DNA from: Paramecium sonneborni | Lineage: Eukaryota; Ciliophora; Oligohymenophorea; Peniculida; Parameciidae | Length of the DNA: 64,000 bases | Assembly: GCA_905182985.1 (NCBI GenBank) | Contig: CAJJDN010000015.1 | Span: forward strand, 196,798 to 260,797 | Direction: 5' to 3' | The notes under the pieces: model-generated | Databases searched by the model: none | What the model saw: the letters and a program-made list of their open reading frames with translations, nothing else | Told to the model about the DNA's origin: nothing | Position numbers and translations under genes: made by a program | Shown here: positions 24,913 through 36,818 of the stretch, one piece after another | How positions within the stretch are numbered: the first letter of the stretch is position 1 | Layout of the letters: the number at the start of each line of letters is the position of its first letter

Positions 24913-25224
24913 GAGTATTGAAAAATAATTTTTCTTGTTGAGTGTTGAATATATTAGTTGGTTAAAACTTTTTAGGAGGTGTAGACAATTTTTAATCTGA
25001 CTCAACTTATTCAAATGATGGAGGTGGTGCAGTAATTACTATTTTTGTATTTTGATTATTCTCTTTATGTTTTGGCCCTTTGATCTTTAAAATTCTTTAA
25101 TATTTGCATAAAATTACTTTCTCTCTTGAATTTCTTCATGTGTATTATTTATACCTACTACTGGTAAAACTTCTTCATCATCTCCATCCTTTCCTATGTC
25201 AAATTATGGTTTTCGTTTTGACAT
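24469..25224 (-). CDS. Hydrophilic protein, possibly Nup50-like
   Basis: A 236-residue hydrophilic protein. The N-terminus (MSKRKPQFDIGKDGDDEE, then a helix with ERKILKIKGPK) resembles the importin-alpha-binding start of Nup50/Nup2, which has a basic MxKR, an acidic stretch and an RxIxK segment. The middle is proline- and glutamine-rich and likely disordered. The C-terminal region (ITLTIIKVGDD, LFDGLIEKQ, IHELVLEFDDEKDFEQF) is more structured. Introns 25095..25117 and 24617..24638 restore the frame. The Nup50 match rests on a short terminal pattern and is tentative. Confidence 0.5.
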
Positions 25225-25810
25225 TAATTTTATTATTAGATATTCCCGCTATTCCTTCCAGTCTTAAAGATCCAGAAAAATAATTTTATACTTTTTACAT
25301 ATTATTGTAAGGCATTTGTAACTTATACATTTTTAAAACAAAATTATGAATTAATATATCAACTCATAAGACTTCATTTTTACGATAAATTTCTTGATAT
25401 TTTTATTCTAAAATTATGTTATCTTAATGTTAATTATATTTAAATGAACTTATCAATCAAATCAAACATTATAAAATTATTAAAAAGAATATTGAGTTTA
25501 AAATAATTCCTGTTTTTAATTTTATTCATTTTTAGGTATTAAGAAATTTAAATAAATATTTTGAACTTCCTTATTCTTAATTAAAGATTATATTAAAATT
25601 ATGGCCATAACAATTAAATAAACTCAAGTAGACTCAGAAATAGTTAAACATATGTAGTTTATTTTACAATTATCTATTGATATAGAATATGAAATTATTG
25701 ATTGAATCAACAAAACTTAAATAGTTGTTTTTTCAATTCTCATATATTTGAAAGAGATTTTTATAACTTAATTTTTCTAGATATCAACTTAATTATTTAT
25801 AAAAATGATA
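25225..25810. other. Intergenic; one 34-codon frame only
   Basis: Mostly A+T-rich. A small frame from ATG near 25602 (MAITIKQTQVDSEIVKHMQ) to TGA is open but within chance expectation under this code. Pair C begins at 25653. Confidence 0.4.
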
Positions 25811-26963
25811 TCATAATGGTTTTTTAGCTATGAGACATAACCCTTCAACTGTAAATGGAAGATTTTGATTTAATCTATTTTATACTTCTTCTTTGAAAAA
25901 TGCATAGAATTAATCAACTTATTCTTAAGGTGCTTTTTCAAGAATTTCTTTAAATTATGGAAATATGTAATTGTTATCTATATCATAAAGGTCAAATGGG
26001 ATTGTTTAATTCCAACATACTATTTCTTTAATAAATATAAATTACAAATATCTGTAAAACCATATTTTTTTATAAAACTTATCATCTCCTCTCTTGTCTC
26101 TATATCTGTAGGTTTGAATGGCATATTTTAAATTAAGCCGCATTGCATAAAGCATTTAGTCATTGTTGCCATTAATAAATTACCAGAAGCTACAGGAATC
26201 ACTATGCCTATTTTTCCTCCTGGTTTTAGAACTCGAAAAGCTTCTTAGATAGCTTAATTTTTATTTTCTACTAAATGTATCACCATATTAGAAATATAAA
26301 TATCGAATTAATTGTTATTCAATTGTGTTAATGACTAAACATCTCCTTAAAATATTTTATAGTTATTTTATTCTAATAATGGACAATCTATATTATTACA
26401 CATTAAAATTACTTAAATCAACATTTTCAATTTCTAATGGACTAATTTCCATGATTTCTCCACTAAGTGGATTATTTAAAAATTTTAGCATGCGTGTAGC
26501 TGCCACTTTAACCATTTACAATGAGAAATCACAAGCTGTCAATTTACAAGTATTTTTCCTTTATTATAAAATATATTAATGTAGTTAGCCACCTGCACAT
26601 CCTGCATCTAATATCCTACCATTGTTTAATAAAATATTACTCTTCTGCTTCATTAAATCTCAACATATTCATTAAAGATAGTTGAAATGAAGCAGGATTT
26701 TTCTAGATGTTTAAATAACTTTTGCTGTAAGCATCCCAAATATGGTGATTCATGAATTAAAATTTTGAGATATTAAATTAAAATTTCTGCTTTTAATACC
26801 TTTATTAATGCGTATTATATTTTGATGATACTAATCTAAAGACTTAATACGTCATTAGATAATTATTGCATAATTTAACGAAATTTCTAAATTCTTAATA
26901 ATTATTTAGAATTTCTAGTAGGATAGTATAAAATTAGAATATAGCAAGAATTTTAATTATTAT
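25653..26963. repeat. Duplicated contig-end sequence, copy 1 of pair C
   Basis: 1311 bases repeated exactly at 26965..28275 across the N at 26964; contains a whole methyltransferase gene. Confidence 0.9.
25811..26753 (-). CDS. Class I SAM-dependent methyltransferase (paralogue 1)
   Basis: A 290-residue enzyme of the UbiE/Methyltransf_11 type. The N-terminus MNHHIWDAYSKSY is followed by SAM motif I (EEILDAGCAGGQ). The acidic motif-II region (LTACDFSLQM) and the post-II/III strands (FDIYISNMVIHLV and FRVLKPGGKIGIVIP) match the fold. Three introns sit at the same places as in the plus-strand paralogue at 34400..35343; the first (25 nt) interrupts just before motif I. The methyl acceptor cannot be told. 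An identical copy follows at 27123..28065 because of junction C. Confidence 0.83.
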
Positions 26964-26964
26964 N
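26964..26964. other. Single-N assembly junction C
   Basis: One N between two exact 1311-bp copies. Confidence 0.9.
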
Positions 26965-28275
26965 TGTAGTTTATTTTACAATTATCTATTGATATAGAAT
27001 ATGAAATTATTGATTGAATCAACAAAACTTAAATAGTTGTTTTTTCAATTCTCATATATTTGAAAGAGATTTTTATAACTTAATTTTTCTAGATATCAAC
27101 TTAATTATTTATAAAAATGATATCATAATGGTTTTTTAGCTATGAGACATAACCCTTCAACTGTAAATGGAAGATTTTGATTTAATCTATTTTATACTTC
27201 TTCTTTGAAAAATGCATAGAATTAATCAACTTATTCTTAAGGTGCTTTTTCAAGAATTTCTTTAAATTATGGAAATATGTAATTGTTATCTATATCATAA
27301 AGGTCAAATGGGATTGTTTAATTCCAACATACTATTTCTTTAATAAATATAAATTACAAATATCTGTAAAACCATATTTTTTTATAAAACTTATCATCTC
27401 CTCTCTTGTCTCTATATCTGTAGGTTTGAATGGCATATTTTAAATTAAGCCGCATTGCATAAAGCATTTAGTCATTGTTGCCATTAATAAATTACCAGAA
27501 GCTACAGGAATCACTATGCCTATTTTTCCTCCTGGTTTTAGAACTCGAAAAGCTTCTTAGATAGCTTAATTTTTATTTTCTACTAAATGTATCACCATAT
27601 TAGAAATATAAATATCGAATTAATTGTTATTCAATTGTGTTAATGACTAAACATCTCCTTAAAATATTTTATAGTTATTTTATTCTAATAATGGACAATC
27701 TATATTATTACACATTAAAATTACTTAAATCAACATTTTCAATTTCTAATGGACTAATTTCCATGATTTCTCCACTAAGTGGATTATTTAAAAATTTTAG
27801 CATGCGTGTAGCTGCCACTTTAACCATTTACAATGAGAAATCACAAGCTGTCAATTTACAAGTATTTTTCCTTTATTATAAAATATATTAATGTAGTTAG
27901 CCACCTGCACATCCTGCATCTAATATCCTACCATTGTTTAATAAAATATTACTCTTCTGCTTCATTAAATCTCAACATATTCATTAAAGATAGTTGAAAT
28001 GAAGCAGGATTTTTCTAGATGTTTAAATAACTTTTGCTGTAAGCATCCCAAATATGGTGATTCATGAATTAAAATTTTGAGATATTAAATTAAAATTTCT
28101 GCTTTTAATACCTTTATTAATGCGTATTATATTTTGATGATACTAATCTAAAGACTTAATACGTCATTAGATAATTATTGCATAATTTAACGAAATTTCT
28201 AAATTCTTAATAATTATTTAGAATTTCTAGTAGGATAGTATAAAATTAGAATATAGCAAGAATTTTAATTATTAT
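26965..28275. repeat. Duplicated contig-end sequence, copy 2 of pair C
   Basis: Exact copy of 25653..26963. Confidence 0.9.
27123..28065 (-). CDS. SAM-dependent methyltransferase, second identical copy (probable assembly duplicate)
   Basis: Base-for-base repeat of 25811..26753 after the N at 26964. The absence of any difference, introns included, points to assembly and not to an old gene duplication. Confidence 0.7.
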
Positions 28276-28565
28276 CATGCAATATTTTTTAATTATTAAT
28301 CATTAAATCTTGTATAATATGTCAATTTGATAAATTAAATTCTCAAAATTAATCATAATGATGATTTAAAGATTATTGAAATAAAAATAAAATTAAATTA
28401 GATAATAAAATAAAGTATAATAGTATGGGATTACATTTAGTTTTAGTGATTAATAATTAACGATTCGTTAAATTACATTAATAAATGTTAATGAATAATA
28501 GATTATAAATATAAAATAAAATAAGACTTATAGATACATTTTTTATGTATAAATTGTAATAAATC
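28066..28565. other. Intergenic, no gene seen
   Basis: 500 bp of A+T-rich sequence: upstream of the methyltransferase and downstream of the E2 gene. Confidence 0.5.
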
Positions 28566-30573
28566 TCAGAGCAATAAGGTATTAGGATCTTCAATATAAA
28601 ATTTAAATCTTTGTAACCATTAAGCACCAACAGCTCCATCAACAACTCTATGATCACAAGATAAGGTGACATCCATTTAGTTTTCAACCCTTGAAATAAG
28701 ATGATAAAATACTTAGGTTAACCATTTTCATCAGGTACAAATCTTTTACTAGTTTTTCCTACAGCTAAAATAGCTGATTAAGGTGGATTGATAACAGCAA
28801 TAAATTAATCAATACCAAACATTCCTAGATTAGAGATGGTAAAAGTGCCACCTATAAATTCTTAAGGTTTAAGTTTATTGGCTTTAGCTTTATCAGCTAA
28901 TTCTTTAACTGTTGAGGCAATTGTACCAAGGCCTTTGCTACTAGCATTAAAAACAATAGGTGTGATAAGTCCTGCATCAGTAGCAACAGCAATTGAAATA
29001 TCAGCATTAGCAAATTTTCTAATGAATGTACCATGCCATTATGAATTAGCTTATGGTATATCTTTTAATGCCAAAGCACTTGCCTTAATAATGAAATCAT
29101 TAACAGAGATTTTCACTTTTTATAATTTATTCAATTCTTCACGTACTCTTTTAATAATCAAATAGATATTACTTTAATACTTTATCCATTGTTACAGTCA
29201 TAGTTAAATAATAATGAGGAATAGTTGTTTTTGATTCTAATAATCTAGCAGCTATAGTTTATCTCATATTAGTAAGTTCTGTGTCAACATAAGGATTGCC
29301 TTCAATAGCAACAGGTTTTGAAGCAGTTGTAGCTTTACTTTATTATTTAACTTAAGGTGGTGCTGTTTATTATGTAGTTTATTCTTAAGTTACTTAAGTT
29401 TATTATTATTATTATTATTATTAAGGAGGTGTAACAACTTATTATTATTATTAGACTTCAGGCTTTGATCCAGATTAAAGATATCTTTCAACATCTTTTT
29501 TGATAATACTACCATCTAAGCCAGTTCCTCTAATTTATTCTAAAGCAACATTATTCTTTTTGGCAAATTCTTTGGCAAGTGGTGAAGCAAATATTCTTTA
29601 ACCAGATTAAGAAATTGTTTATATTGGGGTATCATTAATAATTATTTATGATTATTATTATTGTTATTATACTGGTTATGCTTATGTAGTTTAAGCAACA
29701 GTAGCAGTAGCAGCACCTTCAAGTGTGTAATTAGCAAAATTAGATACATTATCTTTTTTTGGAGTAGAAATAGCTAATATCTGAAAATAAAATAATAAAT
29801 TACAGTTCCTAATTTAATATCTTTAGTTCCAGCAGGTACCATTAATTTAGCAATATAACCTTCCTCTTAAACTTCAAATCCAACAGATGCTTTATCAGTT
29901 TCAATTTCACAAATAACATCACCAGGACTTATCTTATCACCTTCTTTAACAAGCCATTTCATTAAATTTCCTTTCTCCATTGTAGGTGATAAAGCCGGAA
30001 GACCTAATTTAGAATGTTTAGGAAATCCTCCTACTGATGCTTTAGATGGTGCTTATTAAGGTGATGATGATTATTATGCTTATTATGCAGGTTTTGAAGT
30101 AGCAATACTTTACTCAGCTTATTTAGAGGATGAATCTTTATAATTAGCAAATGATGCCACATCTGACTACTTTGGAACTATTAATGCAACTAATTAACCA
30201 ACTTTAACACCTTTAGAACCTAATTTAATTATTTTATTTTATTTACCTTCAGGAACAAGGATTTAGGCTAAGAATCCTTCATCTTACATCTCAAATCCCA
30301 CTGTTGCTTTGTCTGTCTCTACTTCACATAGTACATCACCTGCTGTTATTGGATCCCCTACTTTCTTTAAGTATTTCTATATATTTCCTGTCTCCATTGT
30401 TGGTGATCTATTAATATATTATTTCTTTTATACAAAGCAGGCATTGCTAATTTCTTATGTTTCGGTAATGATGTGCAAAAGTAACTTACAGGAATGCTTG
30501 TAAAAAGAGGTCCTCTTATTGCCAATGTTTATAATGGTGTACAATGTAGCAATTTAGGTCTAAAGACTTACAT
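28566..30573 (-). CDS. Dihydrolipoamide acetyltransferase, E2 of pyruvate dehydrogenase
   Basis: E2 forms the core of the mitochondrial pyruvate dehydrogenase complex and moves acetyl groups from lipoamide to CoA. The 636-residue product has, in order: a mitochondrial leader ([15 protein letters not shown]), two lipoyl domains with ETDK lipoylation sites ([13 protein letters not shown] and [13 protein letters not shown]), a peripheral-subunit-binding domain ([15 protein letters not shown]), and a catalytic domain ending with [16 protein letters not shown], which carries the active-site histidine. The linkers are unusually Q-rich, with runs written as CAA/TAA. Introns: 30408..30433, 29781..29803, 29148..29172 and 28690..28712. 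The N-terminal part is repeated after junction D. Confidence 0.95.
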
Positions 30574-30896
30574 CACTCTTAAGGCATGCTTTAACATTTT
30601 TAATTTAATTAATTTTATGTATATTAGAATTTGTGGTTGTATTCATATGCATATTACATATCAATCCATTTCTGTATTAATTATTTTGATGCACAATTCA
30701 TTTTCAATATATTATTTTCTTTTATCATTTCATTTCACATAATTCATCAAAATTATCTATATTTAATACTTATTCTTTTCATTTATTTAATTTACTATTT
30801 ATTAATAAACAAATCAAAATTGCATAATTTAATAATCACTAAAATAATTCATTAATTTTAATATGACAAACTTAACAATATGAGAATATTTATATA
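30574..30896. other. Intergenic between E2 start and kinase end, no gene seen
   Basis: About 320 bp of A+T-rich sequence, repeated at 31842..32164. Confidence 0.5.
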
Positions 30897-31636
30897 TCAA
30901 ACTTTTGAATTAAGTCTATGAAGTCTTATAATTTATTAATCTAACTAAAGAGCACTGCTTCTTTCATTTGATACTAAAATTTATATTATTTGAAGTGTTT
31001 TTTTTATTTTCTCTGTAATTTTTTCATCTTATTATTAATCAACAGCTGCCTTATTCAAATAGTTTAGAGAGTATCTCAAAAAATCTTAAGTAAGGATAAA
31101 TTTACTATGAAAAATCTTTTGGAATTCCTCTTCTTTTAACCAATGAGGTTACTTATTTTTTATCTCTCTTTCTAATTCAAAATAATCATTTTGACAACTT
31201 ACAAAAATTACCTTTTTCTATTATTTAGATTGTTCTTCTAAATATGCTAAATAATAAATGTTTACAAGCTTTAAGTAAATAAAAGCTAATTTAAGTTCTT
31301 TACCATTTAAAATTAGTTAATATACCTTATAAAAATAATTAACCAAATCTAATAAAGATATAGTTTTATTACCTGGGTTATTATTATTATTTATATTATT
31401 ATTTGTATTATTATTTGTATTATTATTTATATTATTATTATTAATAGTATGATTATTATTATTTTAGTTACTGTTTGTTTGTTATTAATATTAAATATTT
31501 TTCTGTGGTACCATTTTAAGATCAGAAGTTTGAGTATTTTATTATTATGTTTATTAGGTTGGAGTATTATTAATTTATTAATTTACATTTCTTGAATTTA
31601 TATTATTCATTTATTATAAAAATTTTTTTCTTTTAG
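30897..31636 (-). other. Truncated duplicate of the ULK-like kinase C-terminus
   Basis: Identical to the last 740 bp of the kinase gene at 32165..34112 and cut off by the N at 31637. Confidence 0.85.
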
Positions 31637-31637
31637 N
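31637..31637. other. Single-N assembly junction D
   Basis: One N between two exact 1267-bp copies. Confidence 0.9.
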
Positions 31638-32904
31638 AGTATTTCTATATATTTCCTGTCTCCATTGTTGGTGATCTATTAATATATTATTTCTTTTATA
31701 CAAAGCAGGCATTGCTAATTTCTTATGTTTCGGTAATGATGTGCAAAAGTAACTTACAGGAATGCTTGTAAAAAGAGGTCCTCTTATTGCCAATGTTTAT
31801 AATGGTGTACAATGTAGCAATTTAGGTCTAAAGACTTACATCACTCTTAAGGCATGCTTTAACATTTTTAATTTAATTAATTTTATGTATATTAGAATTT
31901 GTGGTTGTATTCATATGCATATTACATATCAATCCATTTCTGTATTAATTATTTTGATGCACAATTCATTTTCAATATATTATTTTCTTTTATCATTTCA
32001 TTTCACATAATTCATCAAAATTATCTATATTTAATACTTATTCTTTTCATTTATTTAATTTACTATTTATTAATAAACAAATCAAAATTGCATAATTTAA
32101 TAATCACTAAAATAATTCATTAATTTTAATATGACAAACTTAACAATATGAGAATATTTATATATCAAACTTTTGAATTAAGTCTATGAAGTCTTATAAT
32201 TTATTAATCTAACTAAAGAGCACTGCTTCTTTCATTTGATACTAAAATTTATATTATTTGAAGTGTTTTTTTTATTTTCTCTGTAATTTTTTCATCTTAT
32301 TATTAATCAACAGCTGCCTTATTCAAATAGTTTAGAGAGTATCTCAAAAAATCTTAAGTAAGGATAAATTTACTATGAAAAATCTTTTGGAATTCCTCTT
32401 CTTTTAACCAATGAGGTTACTTATTTTTTATCTCTCTTTCTAATTCAAAATAATCATTTTGACAACTTACAAAAATTACCTTTTTCTATTATTTAGATTG
32501 TTCTTCTAAATATGCTAAATAATAAATGTTTACAAGCTTTAAGTAAATAAAAGCTAATTTAAGTTCTTTACCATTTAAAATTAGTTAATATACCTTATAA
32601 AAATAATTAACCAAATCTAATAAAGATATAGTTTTATTACCTGGGTTATTATTATTATTTATATTATTATTTGTATTATTATTTGTATTATTATTTATAT
32701 TATTATTATTAATAGTATGATTATTATTATTTTAGTTACTGTTTGTTTGTTATTAATATTAAATATTTTTCTGTGGTACCATTTTAAGATCAGAAGTTTG
32801 AGTATTTTATTATTATGTTTATTAGGTTGGAGTATTATTAATTTATTAATTTACATTTCTTGAATTTATATTATTCATTTATTATAAAAATTTTTTTCTT
32901 TTAG
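31638..32904. repeat. Duplicated contig-end sequence, copy 2 of pair D
   Basis: Exact copy of 30370..31636; includes a truncated E2 start (31638..31841, minus) and the intact kinase 3' end. Confidence 0.9.
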
Positions 32905-34112
32905 CACTAGAATTACTATTTTTTGAACTTCTTCTATGTTCATCTTATGAATTGTTACCTCCTGATATTTTTTGATTATCTGAATTAGATTGAATTTCCT
33001 AAACAGATGTTTAATTTTATTAAGAATTAGAATTTACATTGATTTCATTGAGATTTGTCTATTATTATTCTTAGAATATTTATATTGCATCTTTTTCATC
33101 TACATTTAAAAGCTCTTTCTTAATTTATTTTTGATTTTCGTTTAATTTTATTTATTGATTGACATTGCTTGGTTCAAGTAATGAAACTGTATCTGAAGCA
33201 GTTAATCTTTAAGTTGGGTCTACTTTAATTAAAAACAAAATCAAAGCTTGAACCTTTTTAGAAACCCCAGTATTTGGAAATTATAATTTACCATGTTCTT
33301 TAAACTTTTATAGAGTGATTTTTAAAATATCATTGTTTTCAGAATAAAAAGGAGATTGTCCATAAACCATCTCATATAATACACAACCCAAAGACCACAT
33401 ATCTGCTTTACAATTGATATCATTATCAAAGAGAACTTCTGGTGCCATATATAGAGGTGTACCAATAATGAATGTTTATTGAGCTTGATCAATTTTTTAA
33501 GCAAAACCAAAATCTGCTAAAACACATCGATCTGACAATAAAATATTTGCAGATTTAATGTCTCCATGCACTAGTGATATTTAAATTTATACTTATATTA
33601 TGTTAATGAATAGTTTATAATGCTTTTGCAATTTGTAAAGTAAATTATAATGCCTCTTCTTCTGAAATTAAAGATCGTTATAATTTTTGTAAAAGATCAC
33701 CTATCATTTTATTTAATTTAATACCTTTATTGCAAAATTCAGTTACTAAAAATACTGTTTTATTGTTTTAATGATGATACAATAGTTTAAGTATGTGAGG
33801 TGAATCTAAAAGTTTAAGAGTGTTGATCTCATTTTCAATCATGTACATTTGAATTGGATTATTAGCTTAGATTGTAATAACCTTAACTGCCACTAATTGA
33901 TTAGGCTTATTCTATTCATAACCTTTATACACAACTGAATACTATCCTTTCCCAATAACTTAAGAGCAATCAAAAACGTAAGGACCAGTCTAATTTTTAT
34001 AAATTTTTACCTACATCAAGAGAGATTGCTTTCTTGGTATTTGTAAATTTACATGAGCAGGAGGAGACTTCACTCTCTCTTAAGGACTTAAAAACCTTGG
34101 TCGTCGCATCAT
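32165..34112 (-). CDS. ULK/ATG1-like serine/threonine protein kinase
   Basis: A 641-residue kinase. The N-terminal kinase domain has a glycine loop IGKGQYSVVYKG, the lysine in LVAVKVI, catalytic loop [27 protein letters not shown] and [12 protein letters not shown]. The ADFGFA and LYMAPE motifs are those of the ULK/ATG1 group. The catalytic loop has HGD in place of HRD, so it is a non-RD kinase, but Lys, Asp and DFG are kept and activity is expected. A disordered Asn/Gln-rich linker with (NNN) repeats leads to a helical C-terminal region, as in ULK proteins. One clear intron (33571..33592); a 21-nt GT-AG stretch at 33990..34010 keeps the frame either way. Divergent from the methyltransferase at 34400. 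Confidence 0.78.
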
Positions 34113-34399
34113 TAATTTTTTTAATAAAATATGTAATTATTAAATTTTAATTCATTTCTTTTTTTATTCAAAATTCTGTTATTATTGAAACAACATAATA
34201 TTTTAATAAATTTATTTTATTAAATCTATGACGACTATTTTTTATTCAAGTTCTTTTTGAATTCAGTTTTAAATCCACAAGTATTATTTATAAAATACTA
34301 AATTTATACCAAAATTTAAATCAATAAAAAAATAATTTAAGCGGATTCATTATTTGTTTATAAGTTTTTGTTTTTCGATTAAATATCTTTAATAATTTA
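34113..34399. promoter_or_regulatory. Divergent intergenic region, kinase and methyltransferase
   Basis: 287 bp between divergent start codons; A+T-rich, no clear motif. Confidence 0.4.
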
Positions 34400-35343
34400 A
34401 TGAATCAACCTAAAGTTTGGGATGCTTATAGTAAAAGCTATCATAATATTGAAAAAAATCCAGCAGGATTACAATTTTCTTTGATAAATATGTTAAGAAT
34501 AAATGAAGCAGATGAGTATGAAATTATTCAAAAAATAGAATCATAGATACTGGTTGTGCAGGAGGCCATTTACATTAATACATCTTATAGCAAAGAAAAA
34601 AAAACTGTAAATTAACTGCATTTGACTTTTCCCTTGAAATGACTAAAATAGCTGCAGTACGAATGATAAAATATCTTAATAATCCTTTAGCAGGATAAAT
34701 GGAAGAAATTAGTCCATAAGAAATTGAAAATGTTGATTTAAGTAACTGTAATGTGTAATGATATAGATTGTCCATTATTAGAATAAAATAACTATAAAAT
34801 ATTTTAAGGAGATGTTTAGTCATTAACACAATTGAATAACAATTAATTTGATATTTATATTTCTAATTTAGTATTATAATTAGTAGGAAATAAAGACTAA
34901 GCCCTATAGGAAGCATATAGAATTTTAAAACCAGGTGGTAAAATAGGAATTGTAATTCCAGTTGTATTAGGGAATGTTTTAATGTTATCTTTATAATAAT
35001 GCTTTATTAAAGCTGGATTGATTCCCAATATGCCATTCAAACCTACAGATATAGAGACAAGAGAGGAGATGATAAGTTTTATAAAAAAATATGGTTTTAC
35101 AGATATTTGTAATTTATATTTATTAAAGAAATAGTATGTTGGAATTAAACAATTCCATTTGACGTTTATGATGTTGATAACAATTACATATTTCCATAAT
35201 TTAAAGAAATTCTTAATAAAGCACCTTAAGAATAAGTTGATTAATTCTATGCATTTTTCAAAGAAGAAGTATAAAATAGATTAAATCAAAATATTCCATT
35301 TACAATTGAAGGGTTATGTCTCATAGCTAAAAAACCATTATGA
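34400..35343 (+). CDS. Class I SAM-dependent methyltransferase (paralogue 2)
   Basis: A 291-residue paralogue of the gene at 25811..26753, in the opposite direction about 8 kb away. It has DEIIDTGCAGGH as motif I and FDIYISNLVLQLV, YRILKPGGKIGIVIP and NMPFKPTDIETREEM in the shared order. Introns 34516..34538, 34742..34766 and 35109..35128 match the paralogue in position but differ in sequence. Unlike the N-flanked copies, this pair differs at many sites, so it is a true gene duplication. Substrate unknown. Confidence 0.85.
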
Positions 35344-35408
35344 TATTATTATTATCAGTTTTTATATGTGGTGGTTGTTATAGGATAAAAATAATTTTTA
35401 TGATAATT

Positions 35409-36818
35409 TCATCTTCTTGAATGAATCATTTATTAATTTCTAGATATCACTAAATTATCTGGTTTGAACCGTTAATTGTTTGACACTACATATAAAGGTT
35501 TTGGCTCTGGTTATGAATATTTTGGTGCTGATAATTAATCCTCAGAGATTTTTCTAAAAAAATTATTAGTATATATACTTGAGTATTAATATTAAAGATA
35601 TTAATCCAAATAACATCAAAAAAGCTGCTAATAAACAATATAATGAAGGATTAACAAATGATAGACTATCTTCAGAATCCATATTTGATGATCCAATCAT
35701 AATTGTGTTTTCTTTTGAATTGAATATAGCTCCATTTTATCTAAATTAAAATGATGTTATTACTAAAAGAATTAATTTCCTAAATATGATGCAGAATTAT
35801 GTTGGAATATATCAAATACACATTTTTATTCGTTTTAGATATATTAAGGATTTAAAGGGAGATTAAAAGTATTTGGTAATCCATTAAATGCAATTTTAAT
35901 TTTGGGAATCTTATTAATAAACTCTGGCTTTGGACATAAACAATTTAATCTATTATTTTCGACAGAGCAAAACTTAATTATAATAATATATTCAATTACC
36001 AGATTTTAATAATTTTTTATTTAAGTTATTATCTTTTTGATAATGGGTTTAGTAAAATAATTGTATTTAGTTGTTAGATCAAAAGTAATAAATTCATTAT
36101 CACCTTTTTTAATAAATTAAATATCTTTCTGAAATAATTAGAATTATAATTTCCATTAATCTTCAGCTTAATTTTAATAAGTAATTGTTTTCTAAAGTTA
36201 ATAGGTATTCTATTCGCTAATAAAGATTTTTTCTTATCCAACAATAGTTGAGATTTGGAATATTTATTAGAAGTTTTGTTGTTCTAATCTAATTCAAATT
36301 TTACTTACTAATAAAATAAATTGGATTTATTTGGAGAATCTGTTAATTTTGTTAAACTCAAAACTCCATTTAATTTATATTGCTAATTTGATATATCATA
36401 AGAGAGACAAATCTGAAAATTATCAAAGAAACTCTTATCTAACACAATATTCTTGCAATAAGTAAATTTTAAATACATTTTTAGTTAGGATGCATTTATT
36501 AGAGTTTTGTAGTGTGATTGATTGAGAATTTGAAAGCTTTGAGCATCCATTAGTTTCTTTACATTCAAATTATTAGACATTTTATGGGCAACCTATACAT
36601 TAATGATTATTAATTGGATTTTTTGAATATATCCATGTATAAGGAGTGAGATTGTCAATTATCATTTATTAACTTTAACCAGCAATTTGTAAATAAACCT
36701 AAATAAATATCTATTTTACTGAGTATGCAGTATCTGTTAGATCTCCTCTCTTATAATCAAATGGGTATAGCTTCAATTACAACCCATTAATTATTACGAC
36801 TGATAAGAATAAAAACAT
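35409..36818 (-). CDS. Membrane-anchored pepsin-like (A1) protein with degenerate active sites
   Basis: A 438-residue protein. It starts with a signal peptide (MFLFLSVVIINGLQ). The body follows the A1 aspartyl protease order: IFIQVYLQIAGQSQQMIIDN then TPYTWIYSK, a CIGCP/FEC/GC cysteine cluster, NGVLSL, WKLQFQLF, FITFDLTTKYNYFTKPI, CLCPKPEF...IPKIKIAFNG, and SYLGNQFFQQNGAIFN. The two catalytic DTG/DSG motifs read DNL and DLT, so proteolysis is unlikely. One TM helix near the C-terminus (YCLLAAFLMLFGLISLILIL) precedes a short polar tail, as in BACE-type proteins. Introns 36452..36476, 36289..36308, 35741..35763 and 35554..35578. The start codons of this gene and the next are only 13 bp apart. 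Confidence 0.72.

Larger units (their letters stand above)
30370..31636. repeat. Duplicated contig-end sequence, copy 1 of pair D
   Basis: 1267 bases repeated exactly at 31638..32904 across the N at 31637; contains the E2 start and the kinase C-terminus. Confidence 0.9.

Noticed and set aside
25602..25706. 34-codon frame as a small gene
   Set aside because: Within chance length when only TGA stops translation, and no second line of evidence.
26325..26579. Open frames under the standard code, for example this one and its exact repeat at 27637
   Set aside because: They lie antisense to the methyltransferase gene and make no sense as proteins. With TAA/TAG as Gln the minus strand gives the real gene.
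29390..29460. TTATTATTA run as a microsatellite or CRISPR-like array
   Set aside because: It encodes the glutamine-rich linker (CAA/TAA codons) of PDH E2 on the minus strand; no spacers or conserved repeats.
32165..34112. Frame break in the ULK-like kinase at the T run near 32891
   Set aside because: Careful codon-by-codon counting shows the frame is continuous through the run.
4735..34112. ATG12 and ULK-like kinase as an autophagy gene cluster
   Set aside because: They are about 27 kb apart with unrelated housekeeping genes between; ciliate genomes are not organised in functional clusters.
35409..36818. Frameshift at an A run in the aspartyl-protease-like gene
   Set aside because: A 20-nt intron at 36289..36308 explains the frame change and all exons then add up to whole codons.
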